Below, in pieces: positions 49,152 to 60,569 of a DNA stretch of 64,000 bases. The notes under the pieces are model-generated. The model searched no databases. It saw only the letters and a program-made list of their open reading frames with translations, and was not told the origin of the DNA. The first letter of the stretch is position 1; every line of letters begins with the position of its first letter. Both the position numbers and the translations under genes were made by a program. Location: positions 115,063 through 179,062 of the forward strand of contig JH720388.1 in the NCBI GenBank assembly GCA_000231825.2, read 5' to 3'. The DNA comes from Tetrahymena elliotti 4EA (Eukaryota > Ciliophora > Oligohymenophorea > Hymenostomatida > Tetrahymenidae).

Positions 49152-50124
49152 TCATTGCTTAGTTTTTTCATTTTCTTGAATATTTTTGAGGAGAGATAAA
49201 CCTTAGTCCTTTCTTTCCCAAGTTGGTTTGTAGACTCCATGTTTAGTAGGGTCATATCTGGTACCAAAGATTTTGTCCCAGAATCCCCAATACAAACCAA
49301 AGTTTACATCATTGTAATGATGATGAGCAATGTGGAAGTTAGGGTCCCATCTACCATCATGAGCAAAAATGGCAAACAATGAAGTTAAAAGTCCAAAAAC
49401 ACTATTTTATTTTTAATAAATAAAAAATTTAATAATTTGAAATAAATTTATCAAATAATATTAAAATAATTATATTTTACCTGTGAGCAACTGGATGCAT
49501 GGGGTAGACGAGTGTACAGAGGAAGTGGCCAAAAGGTCCCTAAACGATAGCTTCAATAGGATGTACAGCATCTTAGCCAAAAGCAGTTGGTTCTAAGAAT
49601 TGATGATGGAGTACATGAATGTGTTTCCATAAAAAGGGATGATGGAAAATTATGTGGGTAAACCAAAACCATGTATCAAAGCAAAACATGTAAATAGCTA
49701 AGTTAAGTAAAAACTCTTTGATTCCAAAGGAGTTAGTTTCATAATAGCCATAGTAAGGCATAAACTTCTCTACCTTCCAGAAAAATAGAGTTGTTGTGGT
49801 GATAACGAAAAAGAGAGCCCAGATACCCATGTAAATCTATTTCTTCATCATCTTTGTGCGATAAAGTGTCTTAGGAATGGGATTAGTAATTTCTAAAATT
49901 CCTCCTACTGCAAAGAACTTGAAGACATAAAAAAGCCCTATATATAAACTAGCCCAAGCCCAGTCAGCAAAACTTTCGATTTCCAAAACTCTTACATTAA
50001 CATTTGAGGGTATTTTCAATCCTGGTAATTGAATGGGAAGGTCAGTAAAATGAGCGAGAGTTGTGCCTATCAAGAAACACAAGCTGAAAATAACTTAAAT
50101 AACTTTTCTCTTGTTGATTGCCAT
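49152..50124 (-). CDS. Fatty acid hydroxylase / sterol desaturase family membrane protein
   Basis: Two exons (50124-49481 and 49401-49152; intron 49402-49480) give 298 codons including TGA, 297 aa, a usual length for the family. Hydrophobic segments lie at about 10-25, 55-75, 100-117 and 138-157. The di-iron histidine clusters are complete: H157-x3-H161 (HIIFHH), H170-x2-H173-H174 (HVLHH) and H238-x2-H241-H242 (HIAHH), followed by the family-typical NDVNFGLYWGFWDKIFGTRYDPT. This supports an O2-dependent hydroxylase or desaturase of sterols or fatty acids in the ER membrane. The substrate cannot be told from sequence alone. Exons are clearly richer in G+C than the flanks. Confidence 0.92.
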
Positions 50125-52389
50125 CTATATGTTTTATATTTAGATAATAAAGACTATTGTTGCTATAACTAATTTATTTGCCTAAATATTATTCAATACT
50201 TTAGATATTTATAATATTATTATTTCTTTTAATTAATTAGACCAGATTTAAAATGAAGAAAACTTGTCAATAATATTATGAAACTGAGTAAGTGAGGATC
50301 ATGAAGGAGTAATTAAATAATATTTTGCCTAATTTAAAAATTTATTAGTTTCCTTCCTTTAGATCTTTACTCAGTGTTGTCAATAATATTATTCAATTTT
50401 TCTCCACAGTTTCCTTCTCCCCTTTATTTTTAAATATTTAGGTTTTTCTTTATTAAATCTTCTATCACTATTAATAATCTCTAAATCCTCACATTTTGAT
50501 TACAATTTTTCAGATTTCTATTTAGTTGAGTATCTTTCTTAAAATACCTCACAAACGAACTTTAAAAAACCCTTCACATTTTGATTACTATCAAAAAAAT
50601 TTTCAAAAATTTTAAATTAAAAACCATAAAAAATCTTTAAATTATCTTCATATCTTGATAAAAAACAAATAAATTCAAATCTTCAATAAATATCCATCTC
50701 GGTATTCTTCAAATTTTGATTACAACTAAATTTTGTTCGGTGTTTGTAAATATCTTTCTTAAACGCATTATTAATAAATATTTCTAAGATAATGATGATT
50801 AAAGTAAAAAATCATTGAAAATGATCTGAAAATAAAACAAGTAATTTTTTAAAATAAACATATAAGTTCAATATAATTATGCTTGAAAAACAACAAATAA
50901 AATAGGCACGAATTCTAGAATAAATTTCAAGAATTTATATGTCAATGAATAATCTTCATAAATTATTTTATTTATTCTAATTTTTAATAAAACACAAATC
51001 AATCCATTAAAATTTTATATGTTTCATTTTTTGTAAAGAAATTGCTGAAATTGAACAAATAATTACATTTTTAGATAAATTTATTTTAAAAAACTTAAAG
51101 ATGAGTGAAAAAAATAAAATGAAATATGCTATCAGTCAAAAGCTAATCTCTTGAACAAAAAAAATAAATTAATCCCTATTTTTTAACATTAAAATGCTCT
51201 CAATACGAAAATAATTAAAATAAAAGTAAAATGAAGTCAGATTATATTTATAAATTCTTGTTAACTACTAAAAATATCCTCTTTGTTAACATTACCATCA
51301 ATAATTTTTGTTAGCTTTTTTCTATTTATTTCCTATTGATTTTGAATTTTTTAAGAGTAACATGAAAGATATTATATGAACAACTGAATTGATTTTTTTT
51401 ATTTTTATTTACAATTAAATAGAAAATTAAGAGCGTAAAAGTATAAAAATATTATATTCAAAACACAAAAAATCAAATCAAGATTTGCATTGATACATTC
51501 CAAATAAAAGTTTTATTAAGATTGTATATATAAGCAATAAAAAAACGAAATGATCAAATAAATATTAAAAAGAACTCAAATTATGTATGTCAAGAATACA
51601 TAAATAAAACATATGATTAAAATATTTTTCTTTTAAGAGAGCTTTTTTTTTATTAATAAAACAAATTTTTTATCAATATAATTTTTTCTTAAGTTTGTGT
51701 TTATACAACAAAATGAATGCAATAATTAAAAAAAATATTTCCTCAAAAATAAGAAAATAAATATTCTGAGTATTTTATAAAATGAGATGTTGTGTGATAT
51801 GTTATTACACTATAACAGTGAGTTGATAAGCTAAATGTTAGTTGAAAGCTTATTTATACAAATTTTATATTTCAATAAGATTATACTTTTAAGAAGTTAA
51901 GCTTACATGATTAATCGTATAAAATCAGAATTCTAACTTTAATAAAAGCATAATAGATAAAAATTTTATGAGTATATCCTCATGTATTTATCCATTGAAG
52001 AACCACACAGAATTTAAAAGATAAATCAAAATCAAAAATATTATTTTAAAATTCAAAATATTTTGGATTATTTCTTTCAAATACATAATAGTTTACATTG
52101 AAATTTAGAAAAAATAATTTTCTCCAGTCTGATTTTTTGAGAATGAATTTAGCGTTACAGTAGTGAAAAATAAATTAGCCTAATAATTGTAATTATAACT
52201 AGTCTATCACCATCCACTAAATTTTAACTTCATCAAAGATATCTTTAAATATGATAAGCAGCATCTTAGCCAAGAGGAATTTCTTTAATAACCAAAAGAG
52301 TATATCTTTTTAAGATAAATTTTTAAATAATTTGATAAGTATACTATTTAAGTAACATGAAAACAAAATTATTTATTTCAAATTTCTAC
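50125..52389. other. AT-rich spacer
   Basis: No supported gene. Around 50390-50760 a phrase like tcacattttgattac recurs three times (near 50490, 50574 and 50712) on a pyrimidine-rich background, suggesting a degenerate local repeat. The rest is featureless. Confidence 0.4.
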
Positions 52390-52925
52390 TTCAAGACTCT
52401 TTTTAATTTATGAATAGATTCTCTTTCTGTATATCATTCACAGTCTTTGTTTATCCTGGAGGATACAGATTTCTTTGTTATTTTAAGAAGAATTTAAATA
52501 TCATTTACATTCTCAAGATAAAAATAATTATTTTAATTTTGTATTAAAATTGATTGATATTGTAATCAATTAAAATCCTTTTTGATCAGCCTTAATTTGT
52601 TAAAATTTGGATAATTCTGTATCTTTTGATAAATTATTCGATGAATTGCATGTTAAACATGATCAAATCAAATAGTTGTTTCTCTAAGTGAGCATATTTC
52701 CTTTCTAAAATCAAAAGGAAATTTATTTTTTTAAAATTTTATCAAGTTATTAACTTAAGCTTCATAGCAGCTAACAGCTGGGGTCTTTAGTTAAAAGAAC
52801 AGTAACTGATTTTTTATAAAAATGATATTTTTTAGTAATAAAAAGATGTTCATACTTTTTAAAGCTTGTTATTCTATAAATATTTTTTCTTGCAAGTTTA
52901 AAGTTTACAAAAGCTTTAAACAATA
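52390..52925 (-). pseudogene. Relic of the C-terminal exons of a two-TM ciliate protein
   Basis: On the minus strand 52925-52740 encodes a block (FIEQQALKSMNIFLLLKNII) that matches FIEQQVLKSMNIIDLLKDVI of the intact gene at 53057-55399. A frameshift follows where the intact copy reads LLTKDQLAAIKL. A weaker match to its last exon lies at about 52560-52700 (HRIIYQKIQNYPNFNKLRL). No transmembrane part remains. It lies immediately downstream of the intact gene in the same orientation, as expected for a tandem duplicate that has decayed. Confidence 0.65.
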
Positions 52926-53056
52926 ATTTTGATAATATCAGTTTATTATTTTCAAAATCACAAAAAGTATTAAAATGAGATCATACAATAAATAATTTAT
53001 TTTTGAAAATAAATAAATAAAAAAAAAAAATTATTTAGGTTTGATTGATCATGGAT

Positions 53057-55399
53057 TCATGAATTTGCTTAGTTCTTATTTATTGAAGACAGAATCCTTT
53101 TATCAACTTCGTTTAAGGTTTTGCTGTCTTAGCATTTCTAGATGAATTTTTTAATATAGTGACAAGATAAATCTGTTGAATCTAAAATATCTAATTATTT
53201 CTCAAAGTATGTAGTTTTTCTTAATTATTCTTAAAATAAAAGTTTTTATTATTAAATGTGAGCACGATATAAAGTTTTACATTATTTTCCAGGCTGATTT
53301 GTGTGATTCTAATCTTAAATATAGTTCTCAGAGTAACCAACAAGTTTAATTGCAGCTAATTGGTCTTTAGTTAATAGTATCATGATCGATTTTTTGATAA
53401 ATATTACATCTTTGAGCAAATCTATAATATTCATACTTTTTAACACTTGTTGTTCAATAAATTGTTTTTATTATAAGCTTAGGGTTTTTTTATTTTATAT
53501 ATCCACACTTTTTTTCTTAAAGTAATTGAGCCTCTTTTGTATTGAAAACCTTTAAAATGAAATAGCTAAATAATTATTAAAAAAAATTGAAAAATACCAA
53601 TAACCGAAATTAATTTAAGTAAATTTTTTGAAAATTTCTAAATTTTGAATAGTTTTTAGTTTTTAGGCATAATATTCAATAGTGTTTTCAAACTTTTAGG
53701 GTACTTTATTTTTTTAATCCTCATCTTTTTCTGTTTTTATAATGTATTTCTAGATTTTATTATTTGCATTCTATTTGCAATTTGATGCTTAATCTGAATT
53801 TGAATTAGATAGATTTTTATTCTTATTTATTTCAATATTTCTTTCTGTCTGAAAGACTATCTTAAGATTTTACTTGTTATTATCTATGCACATTTAATTT
53901 TGAGAACTTTTTATTTTACTTTTTTGAGGATGAAATTGCTTGCTTCCAAAATTGATTAAAATAGGATCATTTGATGATAATCTTATTTACTTTAAATCAT
54001 TTTCATTTGATGTTTTCTCGAATTTATTTTCTTCACTAGTTTACTAGTTTTATATTTACTATGTAGAGTTTTAACATAATTTCAATATTGAAGAGTTTTT
54101 TAACTATTTAAGACTTTAAGATGTTCTATTTTCTTGGCTTTGTTAAACTTCATCCATTTCATAATTTTTAGCTGTATTTTGTTATATTTATTAACAACTT
54201 TATTCCACATACTCTCTAGATTTTGTAATGAAACATGGTACATTTATAGTTTTTAAAGCTTCTCTCTCTGTTATCTCCTATCCAATAGTTAATTAATTTT
54301 ATTTAGTTTCAATTTAAGTGTAGTTCGTCTTTTATTCAAAAAGTTTATTTTGTTTAAGAATTTCTTCATATAAATTTTAATGCATGTTTTATAAGAATAC
54401 ACAAAAAAAATCTTAAAGTATCGATTTACTTGCAAATTTTCTACAAAAAAACCCCAAAAGAATTAAGAGACTAAAAGTACTATTCACATAAGCTAAAACT
54501 TATGGAAATGTAGAAAATTGAATTGATGTGTATTAAATAACTTCATCGATTTAAACATTAATCTAAATGTAAGGATTTTCAAAATTAGGGAAAGTCTAGC
54601 TTTCTTGAACATATGAAATAGGTGCATTGTATTCCTATTCTGATTGAATTATGAACCCATCTTTCACTTTAGTTATTTAGTTTTGCGTTTTTTGAGTTTT
54701 CAAATAATATTAATCTGACTATGGAAACATCATAAAATTTCTATAATTTACTTGATTTTATTTACTCGTAGTGTTGTATTATTGAGTAAAATGTCTTAAT
54801 TAAAGTTAAGTGTAAGCTCCATTAACTAAATCATCTATATCAGTTTAATCAGCGCAATTATCAGGAGTAAAAGTTTTAATATTATCAACTACATTGCAAG
54901 AGTAAAATAGAATAGTTATAACAGAAAAAACTTTTTCTCTGCTACTCTATATCAAACTTTTATTAGCTAGAGTAGAGAAATCCAAACATTAATAACCTTC
55001 TAAATCAGGGTTAGAGCATTTAGTGATATTAAGATAGGTAGTATTATATGCTTATGGTGATTAGAAACCAAATATAGCTATAGGAACAATGTAGGTCTTA
55101 TTCATTTTCTTTTCAAATGACGGAAGAGCCATCTTCGTTGTTACTCCAAATTTAAAAGCTACCAAGTCTTCTCTAAGAGGTATTTCAATAAGTTAATTGG
55201 TAACAAAGCTTTGTGATCTGAATATCGGATCAATTTTGTTATCAAAAAACTGAAAAGCCAAGTATGTGAAGTAAGCAAATACTGTTCCAATTATACCTAA
55301 AGATAATATAAAACCCTAAATTGTTCCTTTCTTTAACTAATTATTATTTAAATTAAAAAGGAAAGGTTATGAAAATAAATCAAATTTTGAGAGAAGCAT
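53057..55399 (-). CDS. Two-transmembrane ciliate-type protein with long cytoplasmic tail
   Basis: Two exons (55399-53281 and 53190-53057; intron 53191-53280) close to 751 codons including TGA, 750 aa. It begins MLLSKFDLFSQPFLFNLNN, then TM1 at ~29-52 (FILSLGIIGTVFAYF). A ~245-residue loop follows, with Cys and N-glycosylation sites (NTTYLNIT, NKS), then TM2 at ~300-322 (STFSLLILLGFFC). The tail is ~430 residues and Gln/Asn/Lys-rich, with helical blocks near the end (FIEQQVLKSMNIIDLL, YIKKFIQKCQDSK). I recognise the layout as a large ciliate-restricted membrane family without a known function. Relics of the same family lie on both sides (52390-52925, 56555-56945). Confidence 0.85.
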
Positions 55400-56554
55400 T
55401 TTATTTTTTAATTTTAATTTTATAGTGTTTATTTATTAATTATTAAATAATAATCAATCAAATTAAGTTTTGTCTTGAAGAAGTAGAAGTAATTAATCTA
55501 TTTTCTTCTACTAAACAAATAGAAAGTAATTAGTATCAAATGTAATTCTATTAATAGATTTTAATTATATTACTTTCTAAAATAGTATCGAAAAGTTCTA
55601 ACTCTGCAAAAATTAACTATTATTTTTTTGTGAGATTTTTAATTTGTGTTTTTACATATAAATATTTTTACAAATTATTTATTAACAATAATCATCGTTT
55701 TATTATAGATTTAAAAAAAATAAACTTGAATGTTATCCTGAGGAAAGTGATAATATAAATTCAAAAAAATTATGATCAACAAAATCTTGAAAAATTGAAG
55801 ATGAAAAATAAAAAAGAATAAATTAATCAAATTATATTGTGGTGAAAGTTTCTGGTTTAAATTATATTATTCTAAAGAATAAATTAATCAAATTATATTG
55901 TGGTGAAACAATTAGTTTCTTGTTTAAATTATATTATTCTTAAAAAATAGTTTCAAAATAGTTTTATTTGGTGGGAAAAATTAAATTTTATTTTAGTTAG
56001 ATATTTTACATTATCACTTTTACTGTTAATATTTCAAATACCATAATTATTCTCTGGTGATTCTCCTAAAAACTAAACCCTTTCCTAATAGCTTTCCCTT
56101 AATCAAGCCTATTATATTAAAGATTTTCTAAAAATGAGAGAGAGCTTAAACCAGAACAACCATGCTATATTAAATTTTTATTACATAATACTTGCTCATA
56201 ATACTTTTTAAATTACAAATTTTAAAAAATTGAAAATTATTCTTTAGATAGAGCATTCATTAAAAAGAAATAATTAAAACTAAAAGTTATTATGGTCGAA
56301 TATTAGAAAATTTAAGAGGAAAAATTCAAATTAAAAAAAAATTATGATTAAATAAATAAAATTATATTTAGGGCTAAAACTTCTCTTTTCATAAACTTTT
56401 TAATAAACTGAAGAAATAATTTTTTAAAGGCTTATTTCTTATTGAAAATATAGATTGATTTTTTTATCAAAATTCTACAAAAAAAACAGATTTTAAACAA
56501 TTACAAAACAAAACAATTTCAATGTTAAAAAACAAAAAATATTTTCTTCTTGAG
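55400..56554. other. AT-rich spacer with one tandem duplication
   Basis: Promoter side of the two-TM gene. Apart from the direct repeat at 55813-55940 nothing is recognised. Confidence 0.4.
55813..55940. repeat. Direct tandem repeat, ~61 and 67 bp
   Basis: Two adjacent units begin aaagaataaattaatcaaat and end aaattatattattct. The second has a small insertion in the middle (gaaacaattagtttcttg for gaaagtttctgg). It lies in the upstream flank of the two-TM gene and encodes nothing evident. Confidence 0.9.
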
Positions 56555-56945
56555 TGTAAATAAGTTGCATTGATTTGTATTAATTGAAGATAAAATTTGT
56601 TTGTCATTCATATCCAAAATTTTACTGAATTACATTTTTGTATAAATTTTTTAATATTTTGGCAAGATAGTTCAGTGAAGTTAAAAATATCTAATTTTCT
56701 CAAAATTTATGTTTTAAAAAAAATTGTAAATTAAGAAATTATTTTACTAAGTTTTAAAATATCTTGTTTAAATGAGTATCATCTTCCTAAAAACAAAAAT
56801 TTTATTTTCAGAGTATCCTACTAGTTTTATAAGCGATAATTAGTCTTTTTAAGAGAATCATTATTGCTTTCTTATAAAATGATATATTTTAATTGTTCCA
56901 AAACGTTCATATTTATTACTCTGTAACATTTTTTTGTTGAAAAGT
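56555..56945 (-). pseudogene. Second relic of the two-TM family, C-terminal exons
   Basis: Minus-strand reading gives ELSCQNIKKFIQKCNS, then after one base of shift LDMNDKQILSSINTNQ. These match DLSCHYIKKFIQKCQDSKTL and NEVDKRILSSINKNQ, the last exon of the intact gene. Further upstream, broken pieces (IMILLKRL, IKLVGYSEN) match IMILLTKDQ and IKLVGYSEN of its penultimate block. At least two frameshifts make it non-functional. Confidence 0.75.
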
Positions 56946-57367
56946 TAAGAAATTAATACTAACTTTGAGCAAAGCATTATTTTATTGGAGTCTTTTTGTT
57001 TGTTTTATGAATTCTTTTGTAATCAATATATTTTCTTTTCAAATATGTTTCTTACTTATTTACTTTTGAAAATTTACTTTTTAAATATTAATGAAAAGTT
57101 TACAAAATGTGACAAAAACAAAATTTTCAGATTTTTTATCTTAATATGTCATGTATCCAACCTTTTTTTATGCAATGGGATAAATAAAAATAGAACATAT
57201 CGCTATTTATTCTAGAAATATTCTATAAATCAAAAAATTTAAAAAAAAAAAGTGAACAAAGGTTATTTTTTTTGATTAGAAGAAAATTTGAAATTGAAAA
57301 GGAAAATGAAGGAAAAATTGTAAGTTTCTTTATCAGATGAATAAAGAAAACAAACATATTATAAAAT
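56946..57367. other. AT-rich spacer
   Basis: 3' flank of the minus-strand gene at 57368. The open frames here are Phe/Leu/Asn/Lys-only translations of A/T runs and are not considered genes. Confidence 0.4.
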
Positions 57368-58705
57368 TCATAATACATATTGATGAATATTTTAAGATTC
57401 AAAATATTATATTTCTTTATATTTGCATTATTTAGCAAACGATTACTATTTAATCTATTAGTAGTTTTAATTTAACTATTGAAGAGCTTCGATATTAGAT
57501 GAATAGTATCTTTCTAAAAAGGATTGAGAGTGGACAGAGTATTCTACATCTTCAAACATGTATGAGAGTTCTTTGTTTATAAATTCGTCATATGAAAAGG
57601 TGTAATGCTTGTTTGATAAATTTTATCTATATTGAATTAGTTTTTATATCTATTCTAAATCAGTATCAAATTCTGTCAAGAAAAGAAAATATTAACTTTC
57701 ACGATCAAACATGTGTTAAAATTCTTTTTAAAGTGAAATATTCATTTTCTTTGCATATACTTTAAGAGGAAATCCATCATAAGTAATAATTTCCAAAGCC
57801 AATTCTACATCTTATTTTTCTAGAAGACCTTTTTTGAGTCCTTGCATCGATTATTTCTTAATTTCTTCATTATTTCGATGCAAATCTATTTATTAATTTC
57901 TTAGTATAGTTCTAATAAAATTATCTGTATCTATCCCTAACAAGTCTAGATATGATTTAGAATATCCTTTATACATAATATTAAAATCTTATAATTCGTA
58001 ATCAATGTTTCCTATTGCATATTAAAATATCTTATTTTAATTTTCTTTCACATAATTTTATATGAATTTTTAACATTTCTAGACATGTTTATCTTTTTAT
58101 TCCAAACTACTATTATTGTAATTGCATCTAACAATATGATTAATAATCTTTTCTTGATATTTTTAGTACATTGTTAACATTTCTTTAACTTCAGCGCTAT
58201 CTTTAAATGGAGTTTGTGATATGAATTCTTTAGCATCATTTAATGTATATGGTTTGTATCTTTTTTCTAACAATAATTGAAATTCTAAAATATCATTATT
58301 TTTTTAATAATTAGATCTTTAAGCATGGAAACTCGAGTATCCAAAGCTAAAATGATTTAAATTATAGCAAAATCTGATTATTCCATCTGAAGATATGCTT
58401 AACCCATGAGTTAAAAATATTTTATCATTGGGATTGATTGTTCTACAAATTTTTTAAACTTCAAAATCAACAACTCTCATTTTCTTTTTTGCAATTTTCT
58501 TCTTTTTTTTCAGCACCATTTAATCAGTCGTTTCTCCAGTGATTTCAAAACTTTCTTCTTACTATTCATAACAAACATTTATTTTTCATATTATTTTGGG
58601 TCACTTTGAAAATTATACATCTGGTGAAAATGTTTATCCAGCATCAATGCTCAGAGAGTTATTGAGAATTTAATTCTTTCTTCTTAAATTGCTTCTAAGT
58701 TTCAT
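57368..58705 (-). CDS. Unrecognised basic protein
   Basis: Two exons (58705-58619 and 58561-57368; intron 58562-58618, 57 nt, containing TGA) give 427 codons including the stop, 426 aa. A lysine-rich run (LKKKKKIAKKKMRVVDF, ~46-62) looks like a nuclear localisation signal. A compact block follows (CRTINPNDKIFLTHG, ISSDGIIRFCYNLNHFSFG). The rest is mainly helical and charged, ending in a Gln-rich tail. There are no transmembrane segments. A nuclear or regulatory role is only a guess from the basic stretch; I do not recognise the family. The intron is supported because it removes two TGA codons and keeps the frame. Confidence 0.7.
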
Positions 58706-60569
58706 GTTTGATTGGAATTTTTATTAATAATATTTGTCCTATTTTTTAAATGATTCTTAAAAACAATATCAGTAAAAAAATATTAATCAATAGATTTAAA
58801 TCAATTTCCTAATTTTAAGGGATTCTGAAATTTGATTTTTTTTGCTCCATACAAATATACTTTTCAACTAATCTTAAGTATTAAATTGATCATGATCATC
58901 ATTATTATTATTATTTTTAGATTATATTTTTAAAGTGATTCACTTTTGAAATTCATTAACAAAGATTTCAAATGTAAGTTATCATCACAAAATTATTTTA
59001 GAAAAATATATTGAAAAAATGCAAATTTTATGATTCAATATTTATTTTACCTTCTTATAAGATTTCAAATCATTTAATTTAAAGTCTAGTAAATAGATAA
59101 ATTTATATTATTTCATAGCAAGAATCTCTAAAAAATTTCATAAATGTACTCACTTTTATATGTTAAATTGATTAACTCAATTATCAAGTAAATTATTAAA
59201 AAGTATTTCTCAATTTATAATTAGAAAATAATTTATTTTAATAATTAAATTTATTTACAGAGATAGATATTTAAAAGGATTTCTAGAGGAATAAATTAAA
59301 AATAAATATTGAAAGAAGGAAACAAATAAAAAATTTATGATCCCGAACTTGTTTGACAAAATTAAGTTGTTTTAAATTATTATCAGAAATCCTCAGAATT
59401 TTAGTTGAGTTATTGTTAAGAAATATTCTTTTTGATAACTATAAATCTACACAACAAATTAATGTTAGGTCTTTATTTCAATTCATTTAAATGTATTTCA
59501 CATATTGTCTTATTTTAAAGGAATTGAATCAGCAAATAAATTTTGTTAAATAATTCCAAAATAAATTATTAGCATCGAATATATACAGAGAAAATGTGAG
59601 TTTGTTGATTTTTTCAGAGCTTATTCACTCACTTTAAAGCTTCAAAAATGTTTAATCTTTGATTTTATTAGAAAGACTATTTATATTGTTCCATAACATT
59701 TCCTTTTCAAATACATTTTTGAATCTAATAGCTCTTAACTATTAAGTAATTTATCATTATTTTAACCAAAATTTATTTATTTATAATTACAAAGATATTT
59801 TCATTTCTTAGTAATGAATGAATTCACAAATATTTAATTTGAAGATTTTTAAACTCAATTTCCTGTATAAAATTATTTTATTTAAATTTAAATTTAGTTT
59901 TTCAAATTTTAAATTAACTTTTTTAGCTTTCAAGTGAAGAGTATTTGAATTATTTTATTTTTATATTAATTTGGTAACATAAGAATATAGACTGATAATA
60001 TGCCTGTATTTCTAAATGTGAATACAAATCTAAATGAAAATACTTTGTGAATCAATATATTAATTAAATAACATCTGTAAAAAGATATTAAAATACAGAA
60101 GAATGCTTCCTTGATAGCTCAAGAAACTCTGAAAAATTAAAAAGTTAATTATTTGTTTTTTTCTATTTTTTACTAAAATAAAAGCTATTTAAATGATAAT
60201 GCTAGGAAAATCGATATGTCGAAATAGCATTTATGAAAGAAAATGAAGAATATTATTAGAACGAAAATGACATTTGCTTTTTATTTATATGCTATTAAAT
60301 GAATATTTAGTCTGTATTTAATACTTAAATTTATGAATGTATTTGGTATTTACAATTAATTAATTAAATGATTGATTTTACTGAATGAATGAATGAATGA
60401 CTAATTAATAATTAATTCATTGAGTTATATAAATAAATAATAGAACTTAATTTTCAATTAAGCAAACGACCAAATTAAAACAAACGCGTTTATTAAGCGA
60501 AAGTCTACACTCTATTTAGTTGTACTTCGAGTTTGAAAGTTAGCATTAAATAGCTAGTTAGTTATTTGC
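58706..60569. other. AT-rich divergent intergenic region
   Basis: It lies between the minus-strand gene at 58705 and the plus-strand kinesin at 60570, so it should contain both promoters. It contains a small attattattatt run near 58900 and an aatg/aatt-rich stretch near 60380 (four gaat repeats). No gene or RNA seen. Confidence 0.4.
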
